A stretch of 64,000 nucleotides of DNA from Gammaproteobacteria bacterium (GTDB lineage Bacteria; Pseudomonadota; Gammaproteobacteria; Steroidobacterales; Woeseiaceae), in NCBI GenBank assembly GCA_024640305.1, contig JAHEFG010000046.1:1-64000 (forward strand). The letters are read 5' to 3'. Shown here piece by piece: positions 24,770 through 32,978 of this stretch. The notes beneath the pieces were generated by a model that made no database searches, was not told where the DNA came from, and saw only the letters and a program-made list of their open reading frames with translations. Both the position numbers and the translations under genes were made by a program. Numbering within the stretch: the first letter of the stretch is position 1; each line of letters starts with the position of its first letter.

Positions 24770-26227
24770 ATGCGGATTTCAGATAAAGGCCTCTTAAAGA
24801 CGAAAGCATACGTCAACGGCGAATGGATAGATGCGGATAGCGGCGAGACGCTCGCTGTACTTAACCCGGCCAACGGCGAGACCATTGCCAGGATATCAAA
24901 ATGCGGAACGGCTGAAACCAGGCGCGCAATCGAGGCTGCCGAAAAAGCACATGTAAGCTGGCGCAAGAAGCCGGCGAAAGAGCGTGCGGCGATTCTTCGC
25001 AACTGGTTCAACTTGATGATGGAGGCGCAGGAAGACCTGGCGCAGATCCTGACGGCCGAGCAGGGTAAACCTCTGGCCGAGGCTCGCGGTGAAGTTGCTT
25101 ACGGCGCCAGCTATATCGAGTGGTTTGCTGAAGAAAGCAAGCGAGTCTATGGCGACACGATTCCGGCACCATCGGATGACAAGCGCGTCGTTGTTATCAA
25201 ACAGCCGGTTGGCGTTGTCGCTTGTATTACACCGTGGAATTTTCCTAACGCCATGCTGACACGCAAAATTGCACCGGCGCTGGCGGCGGGGTGTACGGTC
25301 GTATGCAAGCCGGCTAACGAAACCCCTCTGTCTGCATTTGCTTTCGCCGAACTGGCCGAGAGAGCCGGCGTGCCTGCAGGCGTAATCAATATCGTCGCCG
25401 GGGTTACACGCGAAATCGGCGCTGAAATGACGGGCAACCCGATCGTTCGCAAGCTGACGTTCACCGGGTCTACCCCGGTTGGCAAAATGCTCATGCAGCA
25501 GTGTGCTGAAACCGTCAAGCGGACGTCAATGGAACTCGGCGGCAACGCGCCATTCATCGTCTTTGACGACGCGGACCTTGATGAGGCTGTGAAGGGCGCA
25601 ATTATCTGCAAGTTCCGCAACGCCGGGCAAACATGCGTCTGTGCCAATCGAATTCTGGTGCAGGAAGGCGTTTACGATGAGTTCGCAGAAAAGCTCATGG
25701 TGGCGATGGCAGACCTGACGATGGGCAATGGTATTGACGAAGGCGTCAATATTGGCCCGCTCATCAATGAGGGTGCTGCAAACGATGTCCTTAAATTTGT
25801 CGACGACGCGGTCGCCAAAGGCGCCACCGTGGTTACCGGTGGCGGCCGGTCCGACCTCGGCACCTGTTTTGTTGAGCCGACTGTACTCCGCGACGTTAAT
25901 GACGACATGCGTGTGTTTCGCGAAGAGATTTTTGGCCCGATCGCGCCCCTTTTCAAGTTCAAGACCGAAGACGAAGCTATCGCGATGGCCAATGACACGG
26001 AATTTGGCCTGGCCTGTTACTTCTATGCGCGCGATGTGGGGCGCATCTGGCGCGTTGGCGAGGGTTTGGAATACGGCATCGTCGGTATCAACGAGGGCAT
26101 TATCTCCAACGAGATGGCGCCGTTCGGCGGCATTAAGGAATCGGGCCAGGGTCGTGAAGGTTCGAAGTACGGCCTCGATGACTACCTCGAAATCAAGTAC
26201 ATGTGCATGGGCGGCCTCGATAGGTAG
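24770..26227 (+). CDS. gabD: NAD(P)-dependent succinate-semialdehyde dehydrogenase GabD
   Basis: This 485-residue aldehyde dehydrogenase oxidises succinate semialdehyde to succinate, the last step of GABA degradation. It aligns over its length with E. coli GabD. The general base is Glu255 in ELGGNAPFIVFDDADLD, the catalytic thiol is Cys289 in GQTCVCANR, and the C-terminal YLEIKYMCMGG is typical. The ATG at 24770 gives the family N-terminus and follows GGAAG; an ATG at 24743 lies in frame upstream. No GABA transaminase neighbours it. Confidence 0.95.
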   Translation: MRISDKGLLKTKAYVNGEWIDADSGETLAVLNPANGETIARISKCGTAETRRAIEAAEKAHVSWRKKPAKERAAILRNWFNLMMEAQEDLAQILTAEQGKPLAEARGEVAYGASYIEWFAEESKRVYGDTIPAPSDDKRVVVIKQPVGVVACITPWNFPNAMLTRKIAPALAAGCTVVCKPANETPLSAFAFAELAERAGVPAGVINIVAGVTREIGAEMTGNPIVRKLTFTGSTPVGKMLMQQCAETVKRTSMELGGNAPFIVFDDADLDEAVKGAIICKFRNAGQTCVCANRILVQEGVYDEFAEKLMVAMADLTMGNGIDEGVNIGPLINEGAANDVLKFVDDAVAKGATVVTGGGRSDLGTCFVEPTVLRDVNDDMRVFREEIFGPIAPLFKFKTEDEAIAMANDTEFGLACYFYARDVGRIWRVGEGLEYGIVGINEGIISNEMAPFGGIKESGQGREGSKYGLDDYLEIKYMCMGGLDR

Positions 26228-26236
26228 AGGTCCGAT

Positions 26237-26277
26237 TATGGCCAGTTAGCGTCGCCGCCGGGCGTATACTGGCCATA
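26237..26277 (+). promoter_or_regulatory. 10-bp inverted repeat overlapping the ada-alkA start
   Basis: TATGGCCAGT (26237-26246) and ACTGGCCATA (26268-26277) form a perfect inverted repeat with a 21-nt spacer. The right arm ends on the A of the start codon. A TATACT hexamer (26265-26270) overlaps the right arm and could be the -10 element, which would give a leaderless mRNA. No Shine-Dalgarno sequence precedes the ATG. It may be an operator or an RNA hairpin that hides the start. Confidence 0.55.
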
Positions 26278-27752
26278 TGCAACAGCACAAAGTCTATGAG
26301 CGGGCGCGGCTCTCGCGGGACGCGAGGTTCGACGGAAAGTTTTTCGTCGGAGTTCGTACGACGGGTATTTATTGTCGACCCGTGTGTCCGGCCGTTGCCC
26401 CCAAATCTAAAAATGTTGCGTACTTTCCAAGTGCGGCGGCGGCATCGGAAGCCGGTCTGCGTCCTTGCCTGCGCTGCCGGCCGGAATGTGCGCCCGGAAC
26501 TCCGGCATGGAGTGGCACATCTACAACGGTTCGTCGTGGCCTTCGTCTGATTGCCAACGGCGCCCTCGATGATGGTTCGATTGAAGACCTCGCCGCTCGG
26601 CTCGGTGTCACCAGCCGTCACCTGAGGCGACTTTTTACGAAGCATCTGGGCGCATCTCCGCTTACAGTTGCCCACACTCAGCGGCTGCATTTCGCAAAGC
26701 GTCTTATCGACCAAACAAAATTACCGATGAACCACGTGGCAATTGCTGCAGGTTACGGCAGCACACGTCGATTCAACGACACCTTCAGAAAGACCTACGG
26801 CCGATCGCCGCGAGAATTGCGAAAATCCAGTGACGAGGTGTTTGATCAGAACACCGCTTTGAGCGTGCGACTCCCGTATCGCAAGCCATTCGACTGGGCC
26901 GGGATGCTCGGTTTTCTGACTGGCAGAGCCACCCCTGGGGTAGAGCAGGTTTACGAGGGAGCGTATTTGCGCACGGTGTCGGTGGCAGGCCAGCCCGGAG
27001 TTGTCGAATTTCGCCATGACGAGCGAGATGCAAGCATTCGCGTGTTGCTGCACGGAATTGCGACGACGACAATGTTCCAGGTTGTGCAGCACGTTCGTGA
27101 AATTCTGGATGTCGATGCACCACTTGCCGACATCGGCGATGTCCTCAGTGCCGATAAACAATTGCGGGTGTTGTTACGGGACAATCCGGGAGTACGTGTA
27201 CCTGGAGCCTGGGACGGCTTCGAGCTGACAGTTCGGGCGGTCCTCGGCCAGCAGATATCAGTTAAAGCAGCCACAACACTGGCTGGCAGAATTGTGCGTC
27301 GCTACGGTCAGCCAGTCGCACTCCCGGCGTCCCTGGCGCAGGCGTCAGACGATCTGACACTAACCCACCTTTTTCCAACAGCCGCGAAGCTGGCCCGCGC
27401 GCGTTTCAACGATATAGGTCTCATAAGCAGCCGTGCCGAGACAATCCGGCGCGTGGCATCAGCGGTATCACGCGGTGAGATCGATTTTGAGCAGGCCGAC
27501 GATCCCGAAACTTTCTGTCAACAGTTGATGACTATCCGCGGCATCGGTGCCTGGACCGCCGAGTATGTAGCGATGCGTGCGCTCAAGTTTCCGGATGCAT
27601 TCCCGGCAGCGGACCTTGGACTGCTCAAAGCTACGGGCTGCGATGGCCGGAACGGCGCCGCGATGTTGAAGAAGCGCGCCGAATCCTGGCGACCGTGGCG
27701 AGCTTATGCAGCGCTACTATTATGGAATTCATTGTCAGGCTCCGGAGGTTAA
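26277..27752 (+). CDS. Ada-AlkA fusion: methyl-phosphotriester sensor, AraC HTH and 3-methyladenine glycosylase
   Basis: This 491-residue protein has three parts. The Ada N-terminal zinc domain (1-75) has Cys33, Cys37, Cys64 and Cys67 in IYCRPVCP and LRPCLRC; Cys33 is the methyl acceptor. An AraC-type double HTH (about 90-180) follows. The AlkA part (about 195-490) has the helix-hairpin-helix IRGIGAWTAEYVAMRAL and catalytic Asp446 in FPAADLGLL. It should sense alkylated DNA phosphates, activate its own regulon and excise alkylated bases. The stop lies 2 bp before ogt, so both are coupled. Confidence 0.95.
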   Translation: MQQHKVYERARLSRDARFDGKFFVGVRTTGIYCRPVCPAVAPKSKNVAYFPSAAAASEAGLRPCLRCRPECAPGTPAWSGTSTTVRRGLRLIANGALDDGSIEDLAARLGVTSRHLRRLFTKHLGASPLTVAHTQRLHFAKRLIDQTKLPMNHVAIAAGYGSTRRFNDTFRKTYGRSPRELRKSSDEVFDQNTALSVRLPYRKPFDWAGMLGFLTGRATPGVEQVYEGAYLRTVSVAGQPGVVEFRHDERDASIRVLLHGIATTTMFQVVQHVREILDVDAPLADIGDVLSADKQLRVLLRDNPGVRVPGAWDGFELTVRAVLGQQISVKAATTLAGRIVRRYGQPVALPASLAQASDDLTLTHLFPTAAKLARARFNDIGLISSRAETIRRVASAVSRGEIDFEQADDPETFCQQLMTIRGIGAWTAEYVAMRALKFPDAFPAADLGLLKATGCDGRNGAAMLKKRAESWRPWRAYAALLLWNSLSGSGG

Positions 27753-27754
27753 AG

Positions 27755-28240
27755 ATGTACTACTGCTACCTGAATACACCTATTGGTGACCTGCTATTGG
27801 CCGGTGATGATCGTGCTCTGCATATGATCGGATTCCCGCAAGGCTCGATGCGGCGTGACCCGGAGCCCGACTGGATCTTCAACGAGGAAAAGCTGGCGAA
27901 GGTTTGTCAGCAGCTGCAGGAATACTTCGCCGGCGCGCGTGAAGAATTCGACCTGCCGCTGCACCTCTCGGGTACAGAGTTCCAGGTCAGTGTCCTCGAA
28001 GAACTGCTACGCATTCCCTACGGAGAAACGGTGTCCTACGGCGATATCGCGAAGCGTATAGGGCGCCCGAAAGCAGTGCGTGCAGTTGGGGCAGCAAATG
28101 GACGCAATCCGATTCCCATTATCGTTCCCTGCCATCGCGTAATCGGCAGCAGCGGGGATCTCACGGGCTTTGGCGGTGGCCTGGACACCAAAGAAGCACT
28201 ACTGCGGCTCGAGGCCGAGAACAGTGGGCTTCTAAAGTAG
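27755..28240 (+). CDS. ogt: Methylated-DNA--protein-cysteine methyltransferase
   Basis: This 161-residue suicide enzyme removes O6-methyl from guanine onto its own Cys126 in IVPCHRVIGSSGDLTGFGGG. The recognition helix VSYGDIAKRIGRPKAVRAVG is intact. It has its own GGAGG (27744-27748) inside the end of the Ada-AlkA gene, which supplies the sensing domain that E. coli Ada carries in one chain. It converges with the FMN-binding protein and overlaps it by 9 bp. Confidence 0.95.
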   Translation: MYYCYLNTPIGDLLLAGDDRALHMIGFPQGSMRRDPEPDWIFNEEKLAKVCQQLQEYFAGAREEFDLPLHLSGTEFQVSVLEELLRIPYGETVSYGDIAKRIGRPKAVRAVGAANGRNPIPIIVPCHRVIGSSGDLTGFGGGLDTKEALLRLEAENSGLLK

Positions 28241-28894
28241 TTTTCCTTCGAGGGCGCGGATAACAGCAGACGGCTCTACGCCATCGTGAATTCGCCCATC
28301 ATCCTGCAGTGTTGTGAACGCTGATCGCAGCGGTAGTATGCCGGCCCATATCGGGATATCGTAGTCCTCATCCTCGTCGTTTGGCATCTTGCTGGAAACC
28401 TTTGCCGAGGCTGATTCAATTTCGAGCGCAATGACGCCGGTCATCTTGACCTCCTTTTCGAGTGGCTTCCGTAGTTCGTCCCACCGCCCGGGCATCAGAT
28501 GTTCGCTAATCACTCGCATGCCATGCACTTTTTCGTCCTCGGAACTCACCAGTATTGGTTTGCCGAAGACGGTGGCGGAGCGGTAATTCATCGATGAGTT
28601 GAATGCGGAACGTGCAAGCACGAGCCCATCGACATGGGTGACATTCAGGCATGCGCGATCCGTTCCCTCGAGCAATCGAATGACGCGAGCTTTACGTGCT
28701 CCGTGCAGGTAGATCGTTTCGCCGTCACGGCCGTGGATCATCGGGACGACGACTGGGAAGCCATCCTGAACGAACGCCACGCTGGCCACGAGCGCGGAAT
28801 CGAGAATGGAGTGTACGGTCTTTCTGTCGTACACGGCCTTCTCGCGCAACTGCCGCACCTTGTTTGTCTTGCCAAGCGCATAGTCGTCGGTCAT
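28232..28894 (-). CDS. Pyridoxamine 5'-phosphate oxidase-like, flavin-binding split barrel protein
   Basis: This 220-residue soluble protein belongs to the FMN-binding split-barrel superfamily. The N-terminal part (KVRQLREKAVYDRKTVHSIL) is typical of the MM_1448/NimA-like subgroup of putative flavin-nucleotide-binding proteins. The barrel strands VASVAFVQDGFPVVVPMIHG and TIYLHGARKARVIRLL follow. The substrate is unknown. It starts 9 bp after the SLC13 stop and is probably the second gene of that operon. Confidence 0.85.
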   Translation of the reverse strand: MTDDYALGKTNKVRQLREKAVYDRKTVHSILDSALVASVAFVQDGFPVVVPMIHGRDGETIYLHGARKARVIRLLEGTDRACLNVTHVDGLVLARSAFNSSMNYRSATVFGKPILVSSEDEKVHGMRVISEHLMPGRWDELRKPLEKEVKMTGVIALEIESASAKVSSKMPNDEDEDYDIPIWAGILPLRSAFTTLQDDGRIHDGVEPSAVIRALEGKLL

Positions 28895-28903
28895 GAGTGA
28901 TAC

Positions 28904-30370
28904 CTACAGAAAGCGCGGTGCCAGCGTCAGTGCAACGAGCGAGACAAGAAAAATTCCAATGATGTTAAGGGCCAGGCCAGCCCGCGCCATCTTCGGAATA
29001 GTCAATAAGCCTGAGCCGAACACAATCGCGTTTGGCGGCGTCGCGACAGGAAGCATAAACGCACAACTCGCAGCGAGAGTGACGGGAACCATCAGGACAA
29101 TTGGGTCGAGGCCGGATTCGAGGGCGATCGCGCCGACAATCGGCAGGAATGTCGCCGTCGTCGCAGTGTTGCTCGTTAATTCGGTCAGGAAAATGATCAT
29201 CGCCGCTGCGATGATCACGATCACTGCAAGCGGCAACATGCCGACTGCCTGCAGACTACCGCCAAGCCACTCGGCGAGCCCGGTTCTGGTTACGGCGCTT
29301 GCCAGGGTCAGGCCACCGCCGAACAAAATGAGTACGCCCCAGGGCAATTGTTCAGCGTATTGCCAGCGTAATAGCAGCGGATCGCTCTTATCACCACTGG
29401 GAACCAGGAACAACGCGATCGCTCCTGCCACGGCTATTCCGGAGTCATCGAGCGCCGACAAGCCAGGCAGCTGAGTAAGTAGCGGTCGGCCGACCCACAT
29501 GAATGCCATAAAGAAGAATACGATCGCGACGCGAATCTCCGGAACCGTTATACGACCAAGGTCATCTTTCATGCGTTTAAGTTCTTCGCGCCCTTCGCCC
29601 GATGTCACGAAGTCCACCTTGAAGACCAATCTTGTCAGCGCGAGCCACGCAAGCGGTAACATGGTGGCAGACAACGGCAAACCTACGAGCATCCAGCTCG
29701 CAAAGTCGATTTCGGTGCCATAATTTTCCTGCATGAACGCGGCAAACATCGCGTTGGGCGCGGTACCTATCAACGTCGCGATGCCGCCAATCGTCGCACC
29801 GTAGGCAACACCGAGCAGCAATGCGTACTGAAAATCCTGTTTCGCCTTGTCGTCCAGGCTTGTCACCGTTTGGTGGATGACAGTGATGATCGATACGGCT
29901 ATCGGCAGCATCATCATCGTCGTCGACGTGTTCATGACCCACATGCTGATCACGGCACTTGCCAGCATGAAGCCGCCTATCAGCGATCGTCCACTACCGC
30001 CCACATGCTGCAGGACATTGAGCGCAATGCGGCGGTGAAGATTCCAGCGCTGCATTGCAAACGCCACGATAAAACCGCCCAGGAACAGGTAGATGACTTT
30101 GTTCGAGTAGGGGGCGGCGGTGTCCTGAATGCTCGCAATACCAAGCAGCGGAAAGCACGCCAGCGGCAGCAATGCGGTAACTGCGATAGGCACAGCTTCG
30201 GTTGCCCACCACACCGCCATGAGCATACCCATCGCCGCCGTCATCCAGGCCGCTGTCGACAAATCTTCGGGCGCTCCGGACAAGAGCATTATCGCCGCGA
30301 TGGCGGGGCCTAAAAACAGGCCTATTTTCTGGTGTTTGGATCGCCCGGCGATCGAAATTTCATCGTTCAA
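28904..30370 (-). CDS. SLC13/DASS family sodium-coupled anion symporter
   Basis: This 488-residue inner-membrane protein has about eleven or twelve hydrophobic segments. Both SNT sodium/substrate signatures are present: NTSTTMMMLPIA (first repeat) and LTSNTATTATFLPIV (second repeat), as in VcINDY-type dicarboxylate transporters. Likely substrates are C4-dicarboxylates or sulfate; not decided by sequence. The start is unusual: a TTG at 30370 preceded by GGACGGA, since no in-frame ATG occurs before the first helix. An 11-bp inverted repeat lies just upstream. Confidence 0.92.
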   Translation of the reverse strand: MNDEISIAGRSKHQKIGLFLGPAIAAIMLLSGAPEDLSTAAWMTAAMGMLMAVWWATEAVPIAVTALLPLACFPLLGIASIQDTAAPYSNKVIYLFLGGFIVAFAMQRWNLHRRIALNVLQHVGGSGRSLIGGFMLASAVISMWVMNTSTTMMMLPIAVSIITVIHQTVTSLDDKAKQDFQYALLLGVAYGATIGGIATLIGTAPNAMFAAFMQENYGTEIDFASWMLVGLPLSATMLPLAWLALTRLVFKVDFVTSGEGREELKRMKDDLGRITVPEIRVAIVFFFMAFMWVGRPLLTQLPGLSALDDSGIAVAGAIALFLVPSGDKSDPLLLRWQYAEQLPWGVLILFGGGLTLASAVTRTGLAEWLGGSLQAVGMLPLAVIVIIAAAMIIFLTELTSNTATTATFLPIVGAIALESGLDPIVLMVPVTLAASCAFMLPVATPPNAIVFGSGLLTIPKMARAGLALNIIGIFLVSLVALTLAPRFL

Positions 30371-30670
30371 GTCAATTTCCGTCCATTCTGATAACCCATA
30401 GCTACATCTTGTGCATAACTCGCCTTCCTATACAAGATGTAGTAGCATCCTGCCCGTACCAATTCGGTACGCACGGAGATGGGATGTAAAAGGCAATGCG
30501 ATTGGGGCGCCGTGCCGGATGCATGATTCAATGGCGGGCAACACGTGACTCCTCTCAACACGTAGCTTATCAGCGGTCGCCTGCGCGGCCGCCATCAGCT
30601 TTTGAAGAAGTGACCTAATCGTACATTGACGAGAAACGCAAATACTCACGCAACATGGAAGTTTCGTCTT
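30371..30670. other. Gene-free divergent region between SLC13 and cupin lipoprotein genes
   Basis: About 300 bp without a credible ORF. It holds the inverted repeat at 30402-30442, a second small hairpin CGTACC / GGTACG at 30455-30471, and the promoters for the two divergent genes, which I could not place with confidence. Confidence 0.6.
30402..30442. promoter_or_regulatory. 11-bp inverted repeat, candidate operator for the SLC13 operon
   Basis: CTACATCTTGT (30402-30412) and ACAAGATGTAG (30432-30442) form a perfect inverted repeat with a 19-bp gap. The arms are centred three helical turns apart, fitting two dimeric sites or a looped operator 30-70 bp upstream of the TTG start. Confidence 0.55.
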
Positions 30671-31507
30671 ATGCGATTCGCCAATGGCTCGATACATTCT
30701 CTGCTTAATATGCCGCCCAGAATCTGGGCGGCTTTTTTCGTGCTAACTATCAGCGCCTGTGCCTCGGGGCCGCCCGAGCTTCCGTATCCGGCATTTATTC
30801 AATCAAGCGATCTCAACAACATTTACCTGGCAACGATGCCCGGCGTGTACGCCAAGCAGTTTGCCGGTAATCCGAAGACGAGACGCACAAGCAACAGAAT
30901 TGATCTGCCGCCGGGTTGGCAGGGAACGACTGGTGGCGCTCCCGGAAAAGCACTCGAAATTTATGTGTTGGCCGGCGACCTGGAAGTGGGTGACGTACGG
31001 TTGGGTATCGGGGGATATGCTCACGTGCCACCGGGCACATTTGGCTTCAATCTGAAGACGGCTGAAGGTGCCCGGATTCTGTATTTCCTGGACGACGTCG
31101 ACCCAATGGCGATGATACAAACACCTACCATTCTCGACACCGCCCTTGTCGCCTGGCAGCCGACAGATATAGCCGGTGTCAGCATAAAAGTCTTGCGTGA
31201 CGACCCGGGCAATGGCGCGCGAACGTGGCTGAAGAAGATCGAGCCAGGAGCTGTAATTCCGTGGCAGTCATCATCAATTATACGCGAGGGCTATCTGGCC
31301 AGTGGTCAATACCAGGACAGCGAGTGCGCTAATGGTGAGAGCTTTACATGGACTTACACGCAGGGTGGTTATTTCTACCGTCCGAGCGACACACTGCACG
31401 GCGGCCCCGAAGCGAAGGCAATATCGGAATCGATCTGGGTATTGCGCGAGACGCTGGGATCGAGTGAAAAGACCGCCGAATTTTGCGGCACAGGGCCTAT
31501 TTCCTGA
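30671..31507 (+). CDS. Cupin-like lipoprotein (DUF4437-like)
   Basis: This is a 278-residue protein, or 265 residues if the ATG at 30710 is used. A lipoprotein signal with lipobox ISAC leads into a two-cupin body, with pairs such as LEIYVLAGDLEVGD / GGYAHVPPGTFGFNL and GYLASGQYQDSE / GGYFYRPSDTLHGGPEA. The second repeat keeps a His but few metal ligands remain. The pattern resembles DUF4437. An intrinsic-terminator-like hairpin is encoded by the signal sequence (see separate entry), so start choice matters for regulation. It converges with the GbsR gene and overlaps it by 11 bp. Confidence 0.75.
   Translation: MRFANGSIHSLLNMPPRIWAAFFVLTISACASGPPELPYPAFIQSSDLNNIYLATMPGVYAKQFAGNPKTRRTSNRIDLPPGWQGTTGGAPGKALEIYVLAGDLEVGDVRLGIGGYAHVPPGTFGFNLKTAEGARILYFLDDVDPMAMIQTPTILDTALVAWQPTDIAGVSIKVLRDDPGNGARTWLKKIEPGAVIPWQSSSIIREGYLASGQYQDSECANGESFTWTYTQGGYFYRPSDTLHGGPEAKAISESIWVLRETLGSSEKTAEFCGTGPIS
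30712..30738 (+). terminator. Intrinsic terminator hairpin inside a coding sequence
   Basis: GCCGCCCAG and CTGGGCGGC form a perfect 9-bp GC-rich stem around AAT, followed by six T residues (30733-30738). The same bases encode the first codons of the lipoprotein signal (MPPRIWAAFF). As an RNA it would be a strong terminator for any transcript entering from upstream. Confidence 0.75.
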
Positions 31508-32021
31508 CGAGCTTCGTAATGCCTTTGCCGAGCTTCATTAGCTTGGTCAATGTCGATGACGGAATGTCGCTAATTTGCTCGTACCAATCGCTCGTTGTCT
31601 CCACGAACACCAGCATGTTTCGAATACGTTCCTTCGTAATCGGATCGGTGTTGCGTTCCAGGTCGACTTCCTCGGCTGCTGTTCGCAGCATCGATAACGT
31701 CGGATTGAGTTCGCGCTGTTTGCGCTGCTCAATGATCACGCGAAAGAGTTCCCAGACATCATGGAGTGACTCGAAATAATCGCGCCGGTCGCCGAGAACG
31801 TGAGTCATGCGCACAAGTTGATAGCTCTGCAGCTCGCGGATACTGGTGCTGACATTTGAGCGAGCGATGGACAAGGCGTCGACTATCTGGTCAGCCCGCA
31901 ATGGCTCCGGAGATAAATAGAGCAAGGCCTGGATTTGAGCAACCGTGCGGTTGGTTCCCCAGCGCGTACCCATTTCGCCCCAATGCAGAACATATTTCTC
32001 TACTGCCGGAGATAGTTTCAT
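31497..32021 (-). CDS. GbsR/MarR family transcriptional regulator
   Basis: This 174-residue protein has an N-terminal winged HTH (residues 25-90; VAQIQALLYLSPEPLRADQIVDAL, then SNVSTSIRELQSYQLV) and a helical dimerisation part. The GbsR-like opening (VEKYVLHWGEMGTRWGTNRT) separates it from typical MarR proteins; GbsR represses choline/glycine-betaine genes in Bacillus, but no such genes are here. Its target is unknown, and the adjacent lipoprotein is a candidate only by position. Confidence 0.88.
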   Translation of the reverse strand: MKLSPAVEKYVLHWGEMGTRWGTNRTVAQIQALLYLSPEPLRADQIVDALSIARSNVSTSIRELQSYQLVRMTHVLGDRRDYFESLHDVWELFRVIIEQRKQRELNPTLSMLRTAAEEVDLERNTDPITKERIRNMLVFVETTSDWYEQISDIPSSTLTKLMKLGKGITKLVRK

Positions 32022-32063
32022 CCGTAATTTCCTGAATTTCAGTCCTGACAGAATCTACTGAAG

Positions 32064-32978
32064 CTAATTCGCATTGGCAATAGCGACGACCCGCCTGGGC
32101 GCCGGCAAGCCCTCAACGGTCAGGGATTGATCGTGGGGGTCGAGAGCCTCGGCCAGCGATTCAAAGGACATCCATTCGGTGCTGCGCTGTTCGTCGACCG
32201 TCGTCACCGATTCGTCAATGATCTCCACATCAACGAAACCGCTGCGCTGCAGCCACGTCGTTAACTCGGATACGGTTGGCAGCATCCATACGTTCCGCAT
32301 GCGCGCATACCGGTTTGTCGGTGTGCGGGCGAAGGATTCATCACCCGGCATAAATAGTGTTTCAAGAACGAGTTCTCCGCCCGGTCGCAAGCTTGACCTG
32401 AGTTGCCGTAAATGGTCGATCGGCGAGCGCTGGTGGTAGAGGACGCCCATTGAAAACGTTGTATCGAAAGCACGCGAATTTCCGGGAAGTTCCTGCAGGC
32501 GCAGTGGCAGGACGAAAACGTTCTTTGCGTCGGTAAACCGTGAGACAGCACGAAACTGGATGACATACAGAATTGTCGGGTCTACGCCGATGACCATTTG
32601 GGCTCCGGCAGCGCGCATCTGCAGCGCGTAGTAGCCATTGCCACAACCGATGTCGAGCACATTGCGACCCTCTAACGACGTGATGCCGTCCTTCAGCCGA
32701 TTCCACTTGAGATCGCTCCGCCATTCGCTGTCGATAGTAACGTTACCGATCTGGAACGGTCCTTTGCGCCATGGTGAAAGGCCCAACAGGGATTCGCGGA
32801 TTGCAGCCACATCACTTTCATCAAGCGTATCCAGGTTTTCGACCGCCTGCCGCCAGCGTTTGAAGTCGCCATGGCCGCTGTCGGACAGTCTTACCTGCAG
32901 CAACGGTTCCAGGCGCGAGCGCCAGTGGTCGAGTTCGAGATCTGCAAGGCACCGCCACAGTGCAGAGTAGTCGATCAT
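32064..32978 (-). CDS. cmoB: tRNA uridine-34 carboxymethyltransferase CmoB
   Basis: This 304-residue enzyme uses carboxy-SAM to convert 5-hydroxyuridine to 5-oxyacetyl-uridine at the wobble position of several tRNAs. The methyltransferase motif I is VLDIGCGNGYYA, followed by GVDPTILYVIQF. FSMGVLYHQRSPIDHL and the RNVWMLPT loop are family features. It overlaps cmoA by four bases (ATGA) and follows it in the same operon, as in most gammaproteobacteria. Confidence 0.96.
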   Translation of the reverse strand: MIDYSALWRCLADLELDHWRSRLEPLLQVRLSDSGHGDFKRWRQAVENLDTLDESDVAAIRESLLGLSPWRKGPFQIGNVTIDSEWRSDLKWNRLKDGITSLEGRNVLDIGCGNGYYALQMRAAGAQMVIGVDPTILYVIQFRAVSRFTDAKNVFVLPLRLQELPGNSRAFDTTFSMGVLYHQRSPIDHLRQLRSSLRPGGELVLETLFMPGDESFARTPTNRYARMRNVWMLPTVSELTTWLQRSGFVDVEIIDESVTTVDEQRSTEWMSFESLAEALDPHDQSLTVEGLPAPRRVVAIANAN

